Positions 24,281-33,702 of a stretch of 64,000 nt of DNA are shown here, piece by piece; the first letter of the stretch is position 1; every line of letters begins with the position of its first letter. The position numbers were made by a program, and so were the translations under genes. The stretch comes from Porphyrobacter sp. (GTDB lineage: Bacteria > Pseudomonadota > Alphaproteobacteria > Sphingomonadales > Sphingomonadaceae): positions 310,001 to 374,000 of the forward strand of contig JAGIBN010000003.1 in the NCBI GenBank assembly GCA_017744315.1, given 5' to 3'. Under the pieces are notes generated by a model, which was given only the letters and a program-made list of their open reading frames with translations, was not told the DNA's origin and ran no database searches.

Positions 24281-25141
24281 TCAGGGCATCGGCCCGGTGA
24301 ACAGCAACGGATCGAGTCGAGCGCCGCGCCAGACCAGTCCCCAGTGGAGATGCGGTCCGGTTGCCCGACCCGTCGCGCCGATACGCCCAATCACTTGGCC
24401 CTGCTTCACCGTATCACCCGTGCGCACCAGCAATTCAGAGCTGTGCAGGAACGCACTGGTCAGGCCCATGCCGTGATCGATGATCAGCAGGTTGCCCTCG
24501 AGCGTAAACGGCGATTCGGCGGCGAGCACCACCACGCCGTCAGCGGGTGCGACGTAAGGCGTGCCGGTGCCGCCCGCGACATCGATGCCCGAGTGGTAGC
24601 TTCCCGGCTCACCGCGATAGACGCGTTGCGAGCCGAACCGGCCGGAGATTCGCCCGGTCGCCGGCCAGATAAAGGTCTGCAGCCAGCCCTGGCTGCCAGT
24701 CTCGACCTGGCGAGCGGCGGCGATCCGTTCCAGCTCCGGCCGGCGACGGGCCATGAACTCCTCGCTCGGGACATTGGCCGTGGGCGAGGCGTTGACGTTC
24801 TCGATGTTCCAGGCGCGCGGCGAGATGGTGAGCGGCGCTTCGAGGGTACGGCCGTCGGCCATTGTCGCGACGAGCGTAGCCTGAGGCCCGGCGTCGCGGT
24901 CGAAGGCGGCGAAGAAACGGCCGCTGCCGTCAAAGGTTATCGCCGAATCGCCAAGACGCGCCGACACAGTGCCGGCGGGCACTTCTCCGCGTATCCAGCC
25001 GCCCTGAGTCAGCTCACCCCCAAAGACAAAGGCCGCGGACGTTGGTTGCGCCCTGGATGCAATTGATGGGGTTTGTTGTTGGGCGTGCGCGACGCAAGCG
25101 ACGCCCAAACAGCCCAAGGCCAGAGCCAGCAGGCGCTTCAC
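24281..25141 (-). CDS. M23 family (LytM-type) metallopeptidase
   Basis: A 286-residue exported peptidoglycan hydrolase. A signal peptide covers residues 1-20. A beta-rich domain follows (about 35-110), then the LytM catalytic domain with SGRFGSQR, YHSGIDVAG (zinc ligands His183 and Asp187), VVLAAESPFTLEGNLLIIDHGMGLTSAFLH and TGPHLHWGL (His264, His266). All expected ligands are present, so it is probably an active endopeptidase rather than an EnvC-like activator. It overlaps the DUF2093 gene by 4 bases. Confidence 0.92.
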   Translation of the reverse strand: MKRLLALALGCLGVACVAHAQQQTPSIASRAQPTSAAFVFGGELTQGGWIRGEVPAGTVSARLGDSAITFDGSGRFFAAFDRDAGPQATLVATMADGRTLEAPLTISPRAWNIENVNASPTANVPSEEFMARRRPELERIAAARQVETGSQGWLQTFIWPATGRISGRFGSQRVYRGEPGSYHSGIDVAGGTGTPYVAPADGVVVLAAESPFTLEGNLLIIDHGMGLTSAFLHSSELLVRTGDTVKQGQVIGRIGATGRATGPHLHWGLVWRGARLDPLLFTGPMP

Positions 25142-25347
25142 GCTTGGCCGAGCAACCGGCGCGTCGAGATTTCAGGGCTGGCGTAGGGTTCCTGGCGGTC
25201 CACGCTCCAGTAGCGCAGCTCTTCGAGCGCGATCGGTTCTCCGGTTACCGCACAAGTGACGAAGCGCCCGGGTTTGATGACCCGGAAACCGTTGGGGCCG
25301 TAGAGCAGGGTGGCGGCTTGTTCGCCTGAAGACATCAGCATGGCCAT
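25138..25347 (-). CDS. DUF2093 domain-containing protein
   Basis: A 69-residue product with the compact DUF2093 pattern: ATLLYGPNGFRVIKPGRFVTCAVTGEPIALEELRYWSVDRQEPYASPEIS. The lone Cys and the ELRYWSVDRQE block are the most conserved parts. The function is unknown. It lies directly downstream of xseA and overlaps the M23 peptidase start by 4 bases, so the order xseA-DUF2093-M23 is probably one operon. A start at the second ATG (residue 3 or 5) is possible. Confidence 0.85.
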   Translation of the reverse strand: MAMLMSSGEQAATLLYGPNGFRVIKPGRFVTCAVTGEPIALEELRYWSVDRQEPYASPEISTRRLLGQA

Positions 25348-25368
25348 CGCTTTACCAAGCCCCCCGCC

Positions 25369-26826
25369 TCAAAGCAATTTCGGCTGCTCGCAGGGCGACG
25401 AAGCCGGCTTGCTTCGCGGCGGGCGAGGCGTGCTCGCCGGAACGACATCGAGCGTGCCGTCGCGGAACTTCAGCGACAGGCTCGCCTCCTTGCGCGCATG
25501 GGCCGCGTCGGTGACCGCCGCGCCTTGGGCGTCGAGCACCATGACGTAGCCGCGCTGCAGGGGACGTTCGGGATGAAGGTGCTCGGCCAGTCGGAAAATC
25601 GACGTGAGCCGCTCGCGGCCCTCGGCAAGCGGCCGGGTGAGCAGCGCCGGTTGCAGCCGAACGGCGCCGAGGCGGTCGCGCGCCCGGTCGACCCGAGCCA
25701 TGAGCAGGGGCGCCGAAAGTCGCGCAGCATCACTCTGCAGCCGGTCCTTGGCCTGCGCCGCCCGATCGGCGAGTCCGCGCCGTAAGCGCTCACCGAGATC
25801 GTCGAGCCGCTGGGCTGGCTGAGTCGCCAGCGCTTCGGGCTTCGGCATGCGCGCCAGCCGCGCTTCGAGCCGCTCGCGCCCGAGCTGGACCGGACGAAGG
25901 GCGCATTTGCGCTGCCTCAGGCCGAACTCGTCGAGCGTCGCCGCAAGGTCACGCAGGACCGGTACCGCAATCTCGGCAGCCGCCGTGGGCGTGGGAGCTC
26001 GGCGATCGGCGGCGTAGTCCGCCAGCGTCGTATCGGTCTCGTGCCCGACGGCGCTGATCACGGGAATCGGCGAACCGGCAATGGCGCGGACCACGATCTC
26101 CTCGTTGAAGGACCACAGATCCTCGATCGAGCCCCCGCCGCGGGCGACGATCAGCAGGTCGGGACGTGGGATCGGTCCGCCCTCGGGGATGGCTCCAAAA
26201 CCGGCGATGGCCTGAGCCACCTGCTGAGCCGCGCCCTGGCCCTGGACCAGCACCGGCCAGACCAGGACCTGGCTTGGGAATCGGTCGGCCAATCGATGGA
26301 GAATATCGCGGATCACTGCGCCAGTGGGCGAGGTGACCACGCCGATGGTTCGGGGCAGGAACGGCAACCGACGCTTGCGATCGGCGGCGAACAGGCCTTC
26401 CGCCTCGAGCCGCCGCCGGGTCTTCTCGAGCAGCGCGAGCAGCGCGCCTTCGCCCGCCACTTCCATCGCTTCGATGACGATCTGGTATTTCGAGCGCCCT
26501 GGATAAGTGGTCAGTTTGCCGGTGGCGACGACCTCGATGCCGTCCTCCGGCACGAAGCCCAACCGCTGCACCCCGCCGCGCCACATCACGCCGTCGATCA
26601 CCGCGCCCTCGTCCTTGAGGCTGCAATAGAGGTGGCCCGAGGCCGCGCGCTTGACCCCGGAAAGCTCGCCCCGCAACCGCACGAAGCCGAAGCGATCTTC
26701 GACCGTACGCTTCAGAATATTCGAAATCTCGGTGATCGAGAGCGGAGCAGCGTTGTCCCCGGCCTGACCCTTGGCTACCAGCCCGCCGGCGGGGGCATCG
26801 TCGTCATTGAAAGAAGGGCCGGGCAT
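25369..26826 (-). CDS. xseA: Exodeoxyribonuclease VII large subunit
   Basis: XseA is the catalytic subunit of the nuclease that degrades single-stranded DNA to oligonucleotides. The 485-residue protein has the N-terminal OB fold ([46 protein letters not shown]) and the catalytic region with [44 protein letters not shown] and [30 protein letters not shown], then a coiled-coil tail. The ATG at 26826 gives the usual N-terminus; it shares the tetranucleotide CATG with the purD start on the other strand. Confidence 0.95.
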   Translation of the reverse strand: MPGPSFNDDDAPAGGLVAKGQAGDNAAPLSITEISNILKRTVEDRFGFVRLRGELSGVKRAASGHLYCSLKDEGAVIDGVMWRGGVQRLGFVPEDGIEVVATGKLTTYPGRSKYQIVIEAMEVAGEGALLALLEKTRRRLEAEGLFAADRKRRLPFLPRTIGVVTSPTGAVIRDILHRLADRFPSQVLVWPVLVQGQGAAQQVAQAIAGFGAIPEGGPIPRPDLLIVARGGGSIEDLWSFNEEIVVRAIAGSPIPVISAVGHETDTTLADYAADRRAPTPTAAAEIAVPVLRDLAATLDEFGLRQRKCALRPVQLGRERLEARLARMPKPEALATQPAQRLDDLGERLRRGLADRAAQAKDRLQSDAARLSAPLLMARVDRARDRLGAVRLQPALLTRPLAEGRERLTSIFRLAEHLHPERPLQRGYVMVLDAQGAAVTDAAHARKEASLSLKFRDGTLDVVPASTPRPPRSKPASSPCEQPKLL

Positions 26827-28123
26827 GAACATCCTACTGATTGGATCGGGCGGACGCGAACATGCGCTGGCATGGAAACTCGCGCAATCCCGGCTGATCG
26901 CGGAAAACGGCGGCACGCTCTACGCATCCCCCGGAAATCCGGGCGTTGCGCAGTACGCCGCGCTGGTTCCGCTGGATCTTTCCGACCATGCCCAAGTGGT
27001 CGCATTCTGCACTGAGCAGAGCATCGGCCTGGTGGTCATCGGTCCCGAAGCTCCGCTGGTGGACGGGCTGTCCGATTCGCTGCGCGCAGCGGGTTTCGCG
27101 GTGTTCGGCCCATCGCAGGCAGCCGCCCAGCTCGAAGGCAGCAAGGGTTTCACCAAGGACCTGTGCGAACGAGCGGGCATTCCCACCGCGGGCTATGTCC
27201 GGACCACTTCGCTCGAGCAGGCTGTGACGGCGCTCGATCGCTTCAAGCCTCCCTACGTGCTCAAAGCCGACGGCCTCGCCGCGGGCAAGGGCGTGGTGAT
27301 CGCGCAGGATCGGGCAGAAGCGGAAGCGGCTCTCGACGACATGTTCGGCGGCTCGTTCGGTGATGCCGGCGCGGAAGTGGTGATCGAAGAGTTCATGGAG
27401 GGCGAGGAAGTGAGCTTCTTCGCCCTGACCGACGGCGCGGTCATCGTCCCGTTCGGCAGCGCGCAAGACCACAAGCGCGTTGGCGATGGCGACACCGGCC
27501 CCAACACCGGCGGCATGGGCGCCTACAGCCCCGCACGAGTCCTGACGCCCGAGCTGCGCGGCGAAGTGCTGAGCAAGATCGTGGCGCCGACCGTGAAGAC
27601 GATGGCCGATGAGGGCACGCCATACGCAGGTGTGCTCTACGCGGGCCTCATGCTGACCGACGAAGGCCCGAAGCTGGTCGAATACAACTGCCGCTTCGGC
27701 GATCCCGAATGCCAGGTGCTGATGATGCGGCTGGAGAGTGATCTCGGCGAATACCTGCTCGCCTGTGCCGACTACAGCCTCGGCGCCCTGCCGGCGCCGC
27801 AGTTCTCGACCGAGAAGGCCCTGACGGTGGTGATGGCCGCCGACGGCTATCCCGGAACGCCCGCGAAAGGCGGCCTGATCGACCAGATCGACGCGGCCGA
27901 GGCTGCGGGAGCGAAAGTCTTCCAGGCCGGAACTGCGCTGGATGTCGAGGGGCGATTGGTCGCCAACGGCGGCCGCGTGCTCAACGTGACGGCGCAGGGA
28001 GACAGCGTCGCTTCTGCCCAGGCGGCGGCCTATCGTGCAGTCGATGCGCTAGACTTCGCGACGGGCTTCTGCCGTCGCGATATCGGCTGGCGCGAAATCG
28101 AACGCGAGAACGCGGGCCTATAA
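26825..28123 (+). CDS. purD: Phosphoribosylamine-glycine ligase
   Basis: PurD catalyses step two of purine synthesis (phosphoribosylamine plus glycine to GAR). The 432-residue ATP-grasp enzyme starts [19 protein letters not shown] and has [67 protein letters not shown] and [17 protein letters not shown]. All ATP-binding blocks are present. The start codon overlaps that of xseA, so its promoter must lie inside xseA. Its 3' end overlaps the convergent gene by 6 bases. Confidence 0.97.
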   Translation: MNILLIGSGGREHALAWKLAQSRLIAENGGTLYASPGNPGVAQYAALVPLDLSDHAQVVAFCTEQSIGLVVIGPEAPLVDGLSDSLRAAGFAVFGPSQAAAQLEGSKGFTKDLCERAGIPTAGYVRTTSLEQAVTALDRFKPPYVLKADGLAAGKGVVIAQDRAEAEAALDDMFGGSFGDAGAEVVIEEFMEGEEVSFFALTDGAVIVPFGSAQDHKRVGDGDTGPNTGGMGAYSPARVLTPELRGEVLSKIVAPTVKTMADEGTPYAGVLYAGLMLTDEGPKLVEYNCRFGDPECQVLMMRLESDLGEYLLACADYSLGALPAPQFSTEKALTVVMAADGYPGTPAKGGLIDQIDAAEAAGAKVFQAGTALDVEGRLVANGGRVLNVTAQGDSVASAQAAAYRAVDALDFATGFCRRDIGWREIERENAGL

Positions 28124-28930
28124 GCCGAGCATATCCCGCACCGCCCAGACCGGGAGGTATGGGCGGGCCAGGGCCTTGTCGATCGCGTAGGGCCACCAGC
28201 CGGGTCCGAAGGGATAGTAGAGCCGCACCGGCACGCCCATCTTGCGGGCGACTTCCAGGGTGCGCTTGCGCGGGAGGCCGCGCAGGAGCTCGAGCTCGCA
28301 CGGCGTACCCGCATCGAGCAGCATTCCGAGCGCAGTTTCGGCCAGGCGCGGATCGTGCGTCGCAACGCCGACCATGGTCCAGCGCCCTGCGAGGATCGAC
28401 GCGAGTTCGAGATAGGCGGCCGCCACGTCGGGGACGTCTCCGGCGGGATCGGCCCATTCGCCTTTGACCAGCCGGATGCGGCACGGGTCATCGCGCAGCC
28501 GCTCGGCATCGGCGACGCTACGCCGCCAACGTGCGGGGAGTGCGATCCCTGCGCAAAACTCTTGTGCCAGGGCCACAGTCTGCGCGGCGTGCGGCTCTGT
28601 CAGGGCATCGAAGACGAGGGGTACGCCCGAAGCGGCAATGCTGCGCAACGCCATGGGATCGAAGCCGATTGCCGGCGCTTTCACCGCAAGCAGCGTATTC
28701 CCGCGCGTCTCAGCCAGCGCCTGCGCCACCTGGCTGTTGGCGGCAATGACGGTCTCGCGGCTGGTTTCGCCGGCACCGAAGAACCCCGCCGTCGTCTTGA
28801 ACCCGCGCTGGGCGAATTCGGCGCATTGCGCCGCTGCATCGGCCGGCCCTTCGCCCGGCACGATCCGCTCCACGAGATTGGGCAGCGCATAGCGGACATC
28901 GCGCAGCCGGGCTTTGATCACCCCGTTCAT
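28118..28930 (-). CDS. Proline-dehydrogenase-fold protein lacking substrate arginines
   Basis: The 270-residue product follows the proline dehydrogenase barrel: [12 protein letters not shown] (like RLVKGAY), a [11 protein letters not shown]...[10 protein letters not shown] segment (like FATHN), a conserved ELLRGLPRK, and [15 protein letters not shown]. In true PRODH the last block runs into Y-x-x-RR-x-x-E, whose two arginines hold the proline carboxylate; here they are Asp251 and Lys252 ([10 protein letters not shown]). FAD binding may survive, but proline oxidation seems unlikely. The 5' end overlaps the acetyltransferase gene by 4 bases, so the two probably work together. Real substrate unknown. 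Confidence 0.65.
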   Translation of the reverse strand: MNGVIKARLRDVRYALPNLVERIVPGEGPADAAAQCAEFAQRGFKTTAGFFGAGETSRETVIAANSQVAQALAETRGNTLLAVKAPAIGFDPMALRSIAASGVPLVFDALTEPHAAQTVALAQEFCAGIALPARWRRSVADAERLRDDPCRIRLVKGEWADPAGDVPDVAAAYLELASILAGRWTMVGVATHDPRLAETALGMLLDAGTPCELELLRGLPRKRTLEVARKMGVPVRLYYPFGPGWWPYAIDKALARPYLPVWAVRDMLGL

Positions 28931-29985
28931 GCTGCGCTCGGCCGGAGCCGCCCCCGCATCCAAACGGCACCATCGGCAAACAGCGCCGTCAAGCCCGAAA
29001 GGCTCAACGGATAAGTCCGCACGCGGCGGCATTCGTGCTGTTCGCGGGTCCAGAAGTCGGCAATCCAGGCCTCGGCATCACCGAGCAGTTCGAAGCTCTC
29101 CAGCCCACGCCGAGCGGCATCGCCCAGGCAGTGCAACATCAGCAGCGTGCCGGGTGAGCACCGGCCGTACGCCTCGTCGTAGCCGATCTTGTAGAGCCAA
29201 TATCGCCCCGACCATTCGACAGCGAGTTGCATGGCAACCACCTGACCGTCGATCCGCAGGAAGGCGGCGCGAAACTCGCCACGCGCGCAGGCTGCCTGGA
29301 AGTAGGAGCGGAAGAACTGCTCCTTGGCCGGGTCGCAGGCAATCGCCGTACCCGCCTCGGCCTTCCAGCTGCGCGCCTCGGCGGCCACGGCTTCGTCGAA
29401 AAGGGCATCGAACTCGGCCAGGCCCGGGCTCAGCACTTCGCAGGTCACCGATCCGAATTCGGCAGCCCGGCGTTCAGCACGACGGAAGTCGGACCTGCGG
29501 CGCGAGGAGAACCGGCTCTCGGCATCGATCCACGAGGCATCCAGCGCAATGTAGGGACAGGCGGTGGCGGGCCGGACCGAGACCCAGCCGCGCCCCTTGA
29601 TGGCCGCCTTGAGCGCCGGGATCAGCGAAGAATCCGCCGGTACCCGGTGCAATTCGACCGGGCGGGCCTGCCGCGCCAGGAATTGCGCAAGCGTTTCTGC
29701 CGAGCGGTCGTCACGGCACAGCGCATCGCCCGGTTCGAATACTTCCGCGGCCCCGGGAAGCCGCCAGCGCGCGAAAGGTCCGCGCCCGTGGCACAGGGGC
29801 AGGACGGCGACGGTCTCGTCCTCTTCCTTCGCCTCGACCAGCTTGATCGGAGTGTCGGCCAGCAGGGTGCGGCCGAGCGCAGCAATGAAATCAGCGCCTT
29901 GCGTCGGCAGCGTGGCCTGGGGCTGGAGCAGCTCCCACCCACGCACGAGCGCCTCCATCCCGCCGGGAAGGCCGAGATCGATCAT
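28927..29985 (-). CDS. GNAT acetyltransferase, CelD/BcsL (FemAB-like) family
   Basis: A 352-residue protein with the double-GNAT layout of CelD-like acyltransferases. The N-terminal half contains VELHRVPADSSLIPALK and a RRRSDFRRAERRAAEFG block (the K/R-x-x-R-x-x-x-R stretch typical of the family). The C-terminal GNAT core reads FRSYFQAACARGEFRAAFLRIDGQVVAMQLAVEWSGRYWLYKIGYDEAYGRCSPGTLLMLH, then a GDAEAWIADFW block. Relatives sit in exopolysaccharide, cellulose and lipid gene clusters. It is cotranscribed with the PRODH-fold gene. The acceptor is unknown. Confidence 0.8.
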   Translation of the reverse strand: MIDLGLPGGMEALVRGWELLQPQATLPTQGADFIAALGRTLLADTPIKLVEAKEEDETVAVLPLCHGRGPFARWRLPGAAEVFEPGDALCRDDRSAETLAQFLARQARPVELHRVPADSSLIPALKAAIKGRGWVSVRPATACPYIALDASWIDAESRFSSRRRSDFRRAERRAAEFGSVTCEVLSPGLAEFDALFDEAVAAEARSWKAEAGTAIACDPAKEQFFRSYFQAACARGEFRAAFLRIDGQVVAMQLAVEWSGRYWLYKIGYDEAYGRCSPGTLLMLHCLGDAARRGLESFELLGDAEAWIADFWTREQHECRRVRTYPLSLSGLTALFADGAVWMRGRLRPSAA

Positions 29986-30089
29986 GAGGACGTGAATCGC
30001 ATCGTTGGATGGCGCTCCGGTTCTCCCGCGCGGATAGCGCGGAAGTCCTAAGATTCACCCAATTGCCGCCCCTGAACGGGGCAGGATGC

Positions 30090-31085
30090 TCAGTTGAGCC
30101 GTTCATCCATCAGGGCCGTGAGGCTGGCTTCCGGCCGCGCGCCGTAGTGGCTGATGACTTCCGCTGCGGCGATCGCACCCATGCGCAGGCAGGTCGCCAG
30201 CGGCAGGTCGCGCACATGGCCCGCAAGGAAGCCTGCGGCGAACAGATCGCCGGCGCCCGTCGTGTCGACCACTGTCTCAATCGGCTCCGCCGCGACTTCG
30301 ACGCGCTCCTCACCCGCAATGGCAACGGCGCCCTTGGCGCTGCGCGTCACGACCAGGATAGGCACTTGCGGAGCAAGCTGAGCCACGCCGGCCTCGAAAT
30401 CCCGTTCGCCCGTCATGGTGTGGAGCTCGTCCTCGTTGCAGAACAGGATGTCGATCTGCCCTTCGGCCAGCAAGGCGCGGAAATCGTTGGCGTGGCGGGC
30501 GATGACGAACGAATCCGACAACGTCAGCGCGACCTTGCGGCCGGCATTGCGGGAGGCTGCGATGGCGCGGCGCATGGCTGCGCGCGGCTCTTCCGGATCC
30601 CACAAGTAGCCTTCCAGATAGAGCACCCGCGCGCTGGCGATCATCTCGTCTTCGAGTGCGCTGGCGGGCAGAAACTGGGACGCGCCGAGGAAAGTGTTCA
30701 TGGTCCGCTGGCCGTCGGGTGTGACATAGATCAGGCACCGCGCGGTCGCGGGCTCGCCGCTGCGGACCGGCGTGTTGAAGGCGATGCCCCCGGCGCGGAT
30801 ATCGTGCGCGAAAACTTCGCCGAGCTGATCGTCGGCAACCTGGCCGATGAAGGCGCAGCTGGCGCCGAGGGCGGCCAGGCCGGCGAGCGTATTGGCCGCC
30901 GATCCGCCGGAAATTTCCTTCGCCGGTCCCATCATCCCGTAGAGCCGCTCCGCCTCGGCCTCGTCGATCAACGACATGCCGCCCCGGACCATCCCGAGCA
31001 AATTGATGAGCTCGTCGTCGCAGGGAGCCATCACGTCGACGATGGCGTTGCCGATGGCGATCACGTCATATTTAGGTTCGGACAT
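30090..31085 (-). CDS. Adenosine kinase (PfkB family)
   Basis: The 331-residue sugar-kinase-fold protein begins KYDVIAIGNAIVDV, followed by GMVRGGMSLID and the PfkB first signature in EISGGSAANTLAGLAALGA. It then has ADDQLGEVFAHDIRAGGIAFNT, FCNEDELHTMTGE and the anion-hole signature DTTGAGDLFAAGFLAG near 275. The N-terminal block and ARCLIYVTPDGQRTMNTFLGA match the bacterial adenosine kinase group, which salvages adenosine to AMP; other nucleoside or sugar substrates are possible. A GCCCC/GGGGC hairpin lies just past the stop (30068-30082). Confidence 0.88.
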   Translation of the reverse strand: MSEPKYDVIAIGNAIVDVMAPCDDELINLLGMVRGGMSLIDEAEAERLYGMMGPAKEISGGSAANTLAGLAALGASCAFIGQVADDQLGEVFAHDIRAGGIAFNTPVRSGEPATARCLIYVTPDGQRTMNTFLGASQFLPASALEDEMIASARVLYLEGYLWDPEEPRAAMRRAIAASRNAGRKVALTLSDSFVIARHANDFRALLAEGQIDILFCNEDELHTMTGERDFEAGVAQLAPQVPILVVTRSAKGAVAIAGEERVEVAAEPIETVVDTTGAGDLFAAGFLAGHVRDLPLATCLRMGAIAAAEVISHYGARPEASLTALMDERLN

Positions 31086-31176
31086 GCGGTTTTCCGGGAC
31101 TTCGAGTGGAGGACACACGGCCCAGGGAGCCGCGCGGGCGTTGACTTGGCCTGCTCCGCGCGCAATCGCAAGCAAT

Positions 31177-31872
31177 ATGCCCGGGGTCGCCGCTTCACTG
31201 CTACTCGCGCTTGGCCAGTTGGTCGATCCGCGAGTGCTTCGCATCCTGCTGAAAAGCCTCGCGATCACCGTGGTGCTTTTCATCCTGGTCGCGGTCGGGG
31301 GCTGGTACCTGCTCGATTGGGCTCTGACTGCACTCGGCTTGAGCGATGCGGCTTTTACCGGCGCCGACCAGGTGCGCAGCCTCGCCTCCATGTTGATCGC
31401 CTTGGTCGGCTTGTGGCTCGCCTGGCGGATCGTGGCCATGGCGGTGATCCAGTTCTTCGCCGACGACGTGGTCCAGGCCGTAGAGCAGCGGTACTATCCG
31501 CAAGCGGCCGCCCGTGCGCGCGACCTGCCCGTGCGTGAGCAGTTCTCGACCAGCCTGAGGGCTGCCGCGCGCGCCCTCTTCGTCAATCTCGCCGTCTTGC
31601 CTTTTGCCCTGGCCTTGCTGGTGACCGGCATAGGCCCCGCGCTGCTGTTCCTCGCAGTTAACGCAGTGCTCGTCGGGCGGGAGTTGCAGGACATGGTATG
31701 GCTGCGTCATCGTCGTGACGCGGCTGACCCCGCACCTGTCAGCCGGGGCGAACGGCTCTTGCTGGGTGGCGCCATCGCCGCACTGCTGGCAGTGCCGTTC
31801 GTGAACCTGCTCGCGCCGTTGCTTGGAGCGGCCGCCTCAACCCACCTGATCCACCGAAAGGGTCGCACCTGA
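31177..31872 (+). CDS. EI24 domain membrane protein (CysZ-like)
   Basis: A 231-residue membrane protein with several hydrophobic helices: LKSLAITVVLFILVAVGGWYLL, LASMLIALVGLWLAWRIVAM, ALFVNLAVLPFALALLVTGIGPALLFLAVNAVLVG and LLLGGAIAALLAVPFVNLLAPLLGAAAS. The block NAVLVGRELQDMVWLRHR resembles the conserved G-R-E-x-x-x-x-x-x-x-R region of EI24/CysZ proteins. CysZ takes up sulfate, but many family members have other roles. The ATG at 31177 is the best of several; the gene is followed after 2 bases by the lipoprotein gene. Confidence 0.8.
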   Translation: MPGVAASLLLALGQLVDPRVLRILLKSLAITVVLFILVAVGGWYLLDWALTALGLSDAAFTGADQVRSLASMLIALVGLWLAWRIVAMAVIQFFADDVVQAVEQRYYPQAAARARDLPVREQFSTSLRAAARALFVNLAVLPFALALLVTGIGPALLFLAVNAVLVGRELQDMVWLRHRRDAADPAPVSRGERLLLGGAIAALLAVPFVNLLAPLLGAAASTHLIHRKGRT

Positions 31873-31874
31873 GC

Positions 31875-32306
31875 ATGCGCTTCAAACTCTTGCTGCCGAT
31901 CCTGCCGCTCTTGGCCGGTTGTGCCACGGTTCCCCAGGCCAACAAACCATCGGCGCCCCCGCCGCCGGCGCGCTCTCCCATTACCCAGGTGGTGCCGCCG
32001 ACCCAGCCCAACGCCCCGCCCGTTGTCGGCTTCCGCGCCCCGCAAGTGCTGCGCGCGCCGGGATTGGAGGCGGTGATCGAGCGAGATTCGGACGCGCTCA
32101 CCCGCCAGTTTGGCAATCCGCGCCTCGACGTGCGCGAGGGTGACATGCGCAAGCTCCAGTTCTCCGGCGAGGCCTGCGTGCTCGACGTGTTCCTCTATCC
32201 CCTTCGCGAAGGCTCCGAGCCGGTCGCGACGTGGATCGAGGCGCGCCGGGCCAGTGACGGCCAGGACGTCGATCGCGCCGCCTGCGTCGCCGCGCTGCGC
32301 CGGTAA
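31875..32306 (+). CDS. Small lipoprotein, unknown function
   Basis: A 143-residue product with a lipoprotein signal: MRFKLLLPILPLLAGCA, a clear LAGC lipobox with Cys16 as lipidation site. A Pro-rich linker (about 20-55) leads to a small domain with GLEAVIERDSDALTRQFGNPRLDVREGDMRKLQFSGEACVLDVFLYP, which looks like a conserved fold of sphingomonad lipoproteins. The two mature cysteines may form a disulfide. It is 2 bases downstream of the EI24 gene. Function unknown. Confidence 0.75.
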   Translation: MRFKLLLPILPLLAGCATVPQANKPSAPPPPARSPITQVVPPTQPNAPPVVGFRAPQVLRAPGLEAVIERDSDALTRQFGNPRLDVREGDMRKLQFSGEACVLDVFLYPLREGSEPVATWIEARRASDGQDVDRAACVAALRR

Positions 32307-32381
32307 GGCAGCCGGGGAAGTAACCCCAATTTAAGCTTGTTGGGCGATATCCCTTCGCAAACGATGGGAGCTCGACAGAGC

Positions 32382-33311
32382 ATGACTATGCAGTTTGCCG
32401 ATATCGCACGCCAGGCCGCTGCCGACGGTGCGATTTCCGCCGACGAAATCCTCGCTCTGCGCCGCATGGGCTGGAGTGACGGCTCGATGCGGTCCGACGA
32501 GGTTTCGGCGATCTTTGACGTGAACGACGCACTGGCCGAACCAACCGCCGAGTGGAGCGACTTCTTCGTCGAGGCCGTCGGCGAATACGTGATCAACGGC
32601 GCGGAGCCACGCGGCTACGTGTCCGAGGATGCTGCGGGCTGGCTGATCGAGCGGGTCGACCGCGACGGCGAGCTCAAGAGCATGACCGAGCTGGAACTGC
32701 TAGTCCGCGTGCTCGAGCGCGGTCTTAACGTTCCGCAGCGCCTGAAAAGCTACATCCTCCAGCAGATTGAACAGGCTGTACTGACCGGCAGCGGCCCCAC
32801 GCGGAATGGCGAACTGGTCGCGGGTTCGGTCAACGCAACCGAAGCCGCGTTGTTGCGCCGTGTCCTATTCGCCCCGGCGGGCGATGGTCCCGCAGGCATT
32901 TCCTGCGTCGAAGCCGAAATGCTGTTCCGCCTCAAAGATGCTGCACTGGGCGCCGACAACGCGCCTGAGTGGAAGCGCATGTTCGTGCAAGGGGTGGCAA
33001 ATTACCTGCAGGGCGTCGCTTCGCGCACCGCGCAGATCTCGCGCGAGCAGGCCTTGGAACTAGAAACCTTCGTCGCGGATGACTCCACCCACGTCACGCG
33101 CTTCCTTGGCCGCATGGTGCAGAGCGCCCCAGACGCTTTCGGTGTGGTTTTCGGCAAGAAGCAGCCCGCTCTCGATCCGCTGGCCGAACTGACAGAAGCG
33201 GAGAAGATCGACGCCGGCGAGCAGCAATGGCTCGACTCCCACGTCGAAGCCGATGGCGCTATCGACGAATACGAGCAGGCGTTGATCACCTTCCTCGCGA
33301 AAGAAGCCTAG
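32382..33311 (+). CDS. Hypothetical protein with internal helical repeats
   Basis: The 309-residue, cytoplasmic, acidic protein is built from repeats. DGAISADEILALRRMGW (15-31), DGELKSMTELELLVRVL (95-111), GSVNATEAALLRRVLF (148-163), ISREQALELETFV (219-231) and a terminal DGAIDEYEQALITFLA share one pattern. Two longer blocks also match: EWSDFFVEAVGEYV (58-70) and EWKRMFVQGVANYL (196-209). The acidic loop-helix units look like TerB- or EF-hand-like helical pairs, but no calcium loop is complete. Start at 32382 (second ATG two codons later). Function unknown. Confidence 0.65.
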   Translation: MTMQFADIARQAAADGAISADEILALRRMGWSDGSMRSDEVSAIFDVNDALAEPTAEWSDFFVEAVGEYVINGAEPRGYVSEDAAGWLIERVDRDGELKSMTELELLVRVLERGLNVPQRLKSYILQQIEQAVLTGSGPTRNGELVAGSVNATEAALLRRVLFAPAGDGPAGISCVEAEMLFRLKDAALGADNAPEWKRMFVQGVANYLQGVASRTAQISREQALELETFVADDSTHVTRFLGRMVQSAPDAFGVVFGKKQPALDPLAELTEAEKIDAGEQQWLDSHVEADGAIDEYEQALITFLAKEA

Positions 33312-33345
33312 TCGAACTTCGGCGTCGCCGCTGCGACGCCAATCG

Positions 33346-33702
33346 TCAGACGGTAAAGCTCTCGCCGCAGCCGCAGGCGCCCTTGGCGTTGGGGTTCTGG
33401 AACACGAACCCGGCGGTGAAATCGTCTTCCTGCCAGTCCATGGTGCTACCGATCAGGTAGAGCACGCTCGCCCCGTCGATGTAGAACACGCCGCCCGGCG
33501 TCTCGATCTTCTCGTCGAAGGCTTGTTCCTGCGTGACGTAGTCGACCGAATAGGCAAGCCCTGAGCACCCGCGGCGCGGCGTCGAAAGGCGCACACCGAT
33601 CGCCCCTTCCGGAGCTTGCGCCATCAGGTCAGCGATGCGCTGTTCCGCAGTAGCCGTGAGAGTCACGGCAGCGGGCCGCTGGCGGATCTTGGTCTCGGTC
33701 AT
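33346..33702 (-). CDS. sufA: SUF-type Fe-S scaffold/carrier (HesB/IscA family)
   Basis: A-type carrier that receives Fe-S clusters from SufBCD and passes them on. The 118-residue protein has the three conserved cysteines: Cys46 in RRGCSGLAY and Cys110/Cys112 in ACGCGESF. It is the last gene of the suf operon, and its start overlaps the stop of the DUF59 gene by 1 base (TGATG). A second A-type carrier lies at 61006. Confidence 0.93.
   Translation of the reverse strand: MTETKIRQRPAAVTLTATAEQRIADLMAQAPEGAIGVRLSTPRRGCSGLAYSVDYVTQEQAFDEKIETPGGVFYIDGASVLYLIGSTMDWQEDDFTAGFVFQNPNAKGACGCGESFTV

Noticed and set aside
30068..30082. GCCCC/GGGGC hairpin after the adenosine kinase gene as a full terminator
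   Set aside because: The stem is only 5 bp and no T tract follows on either strand, so it is not listed as a separate feature.
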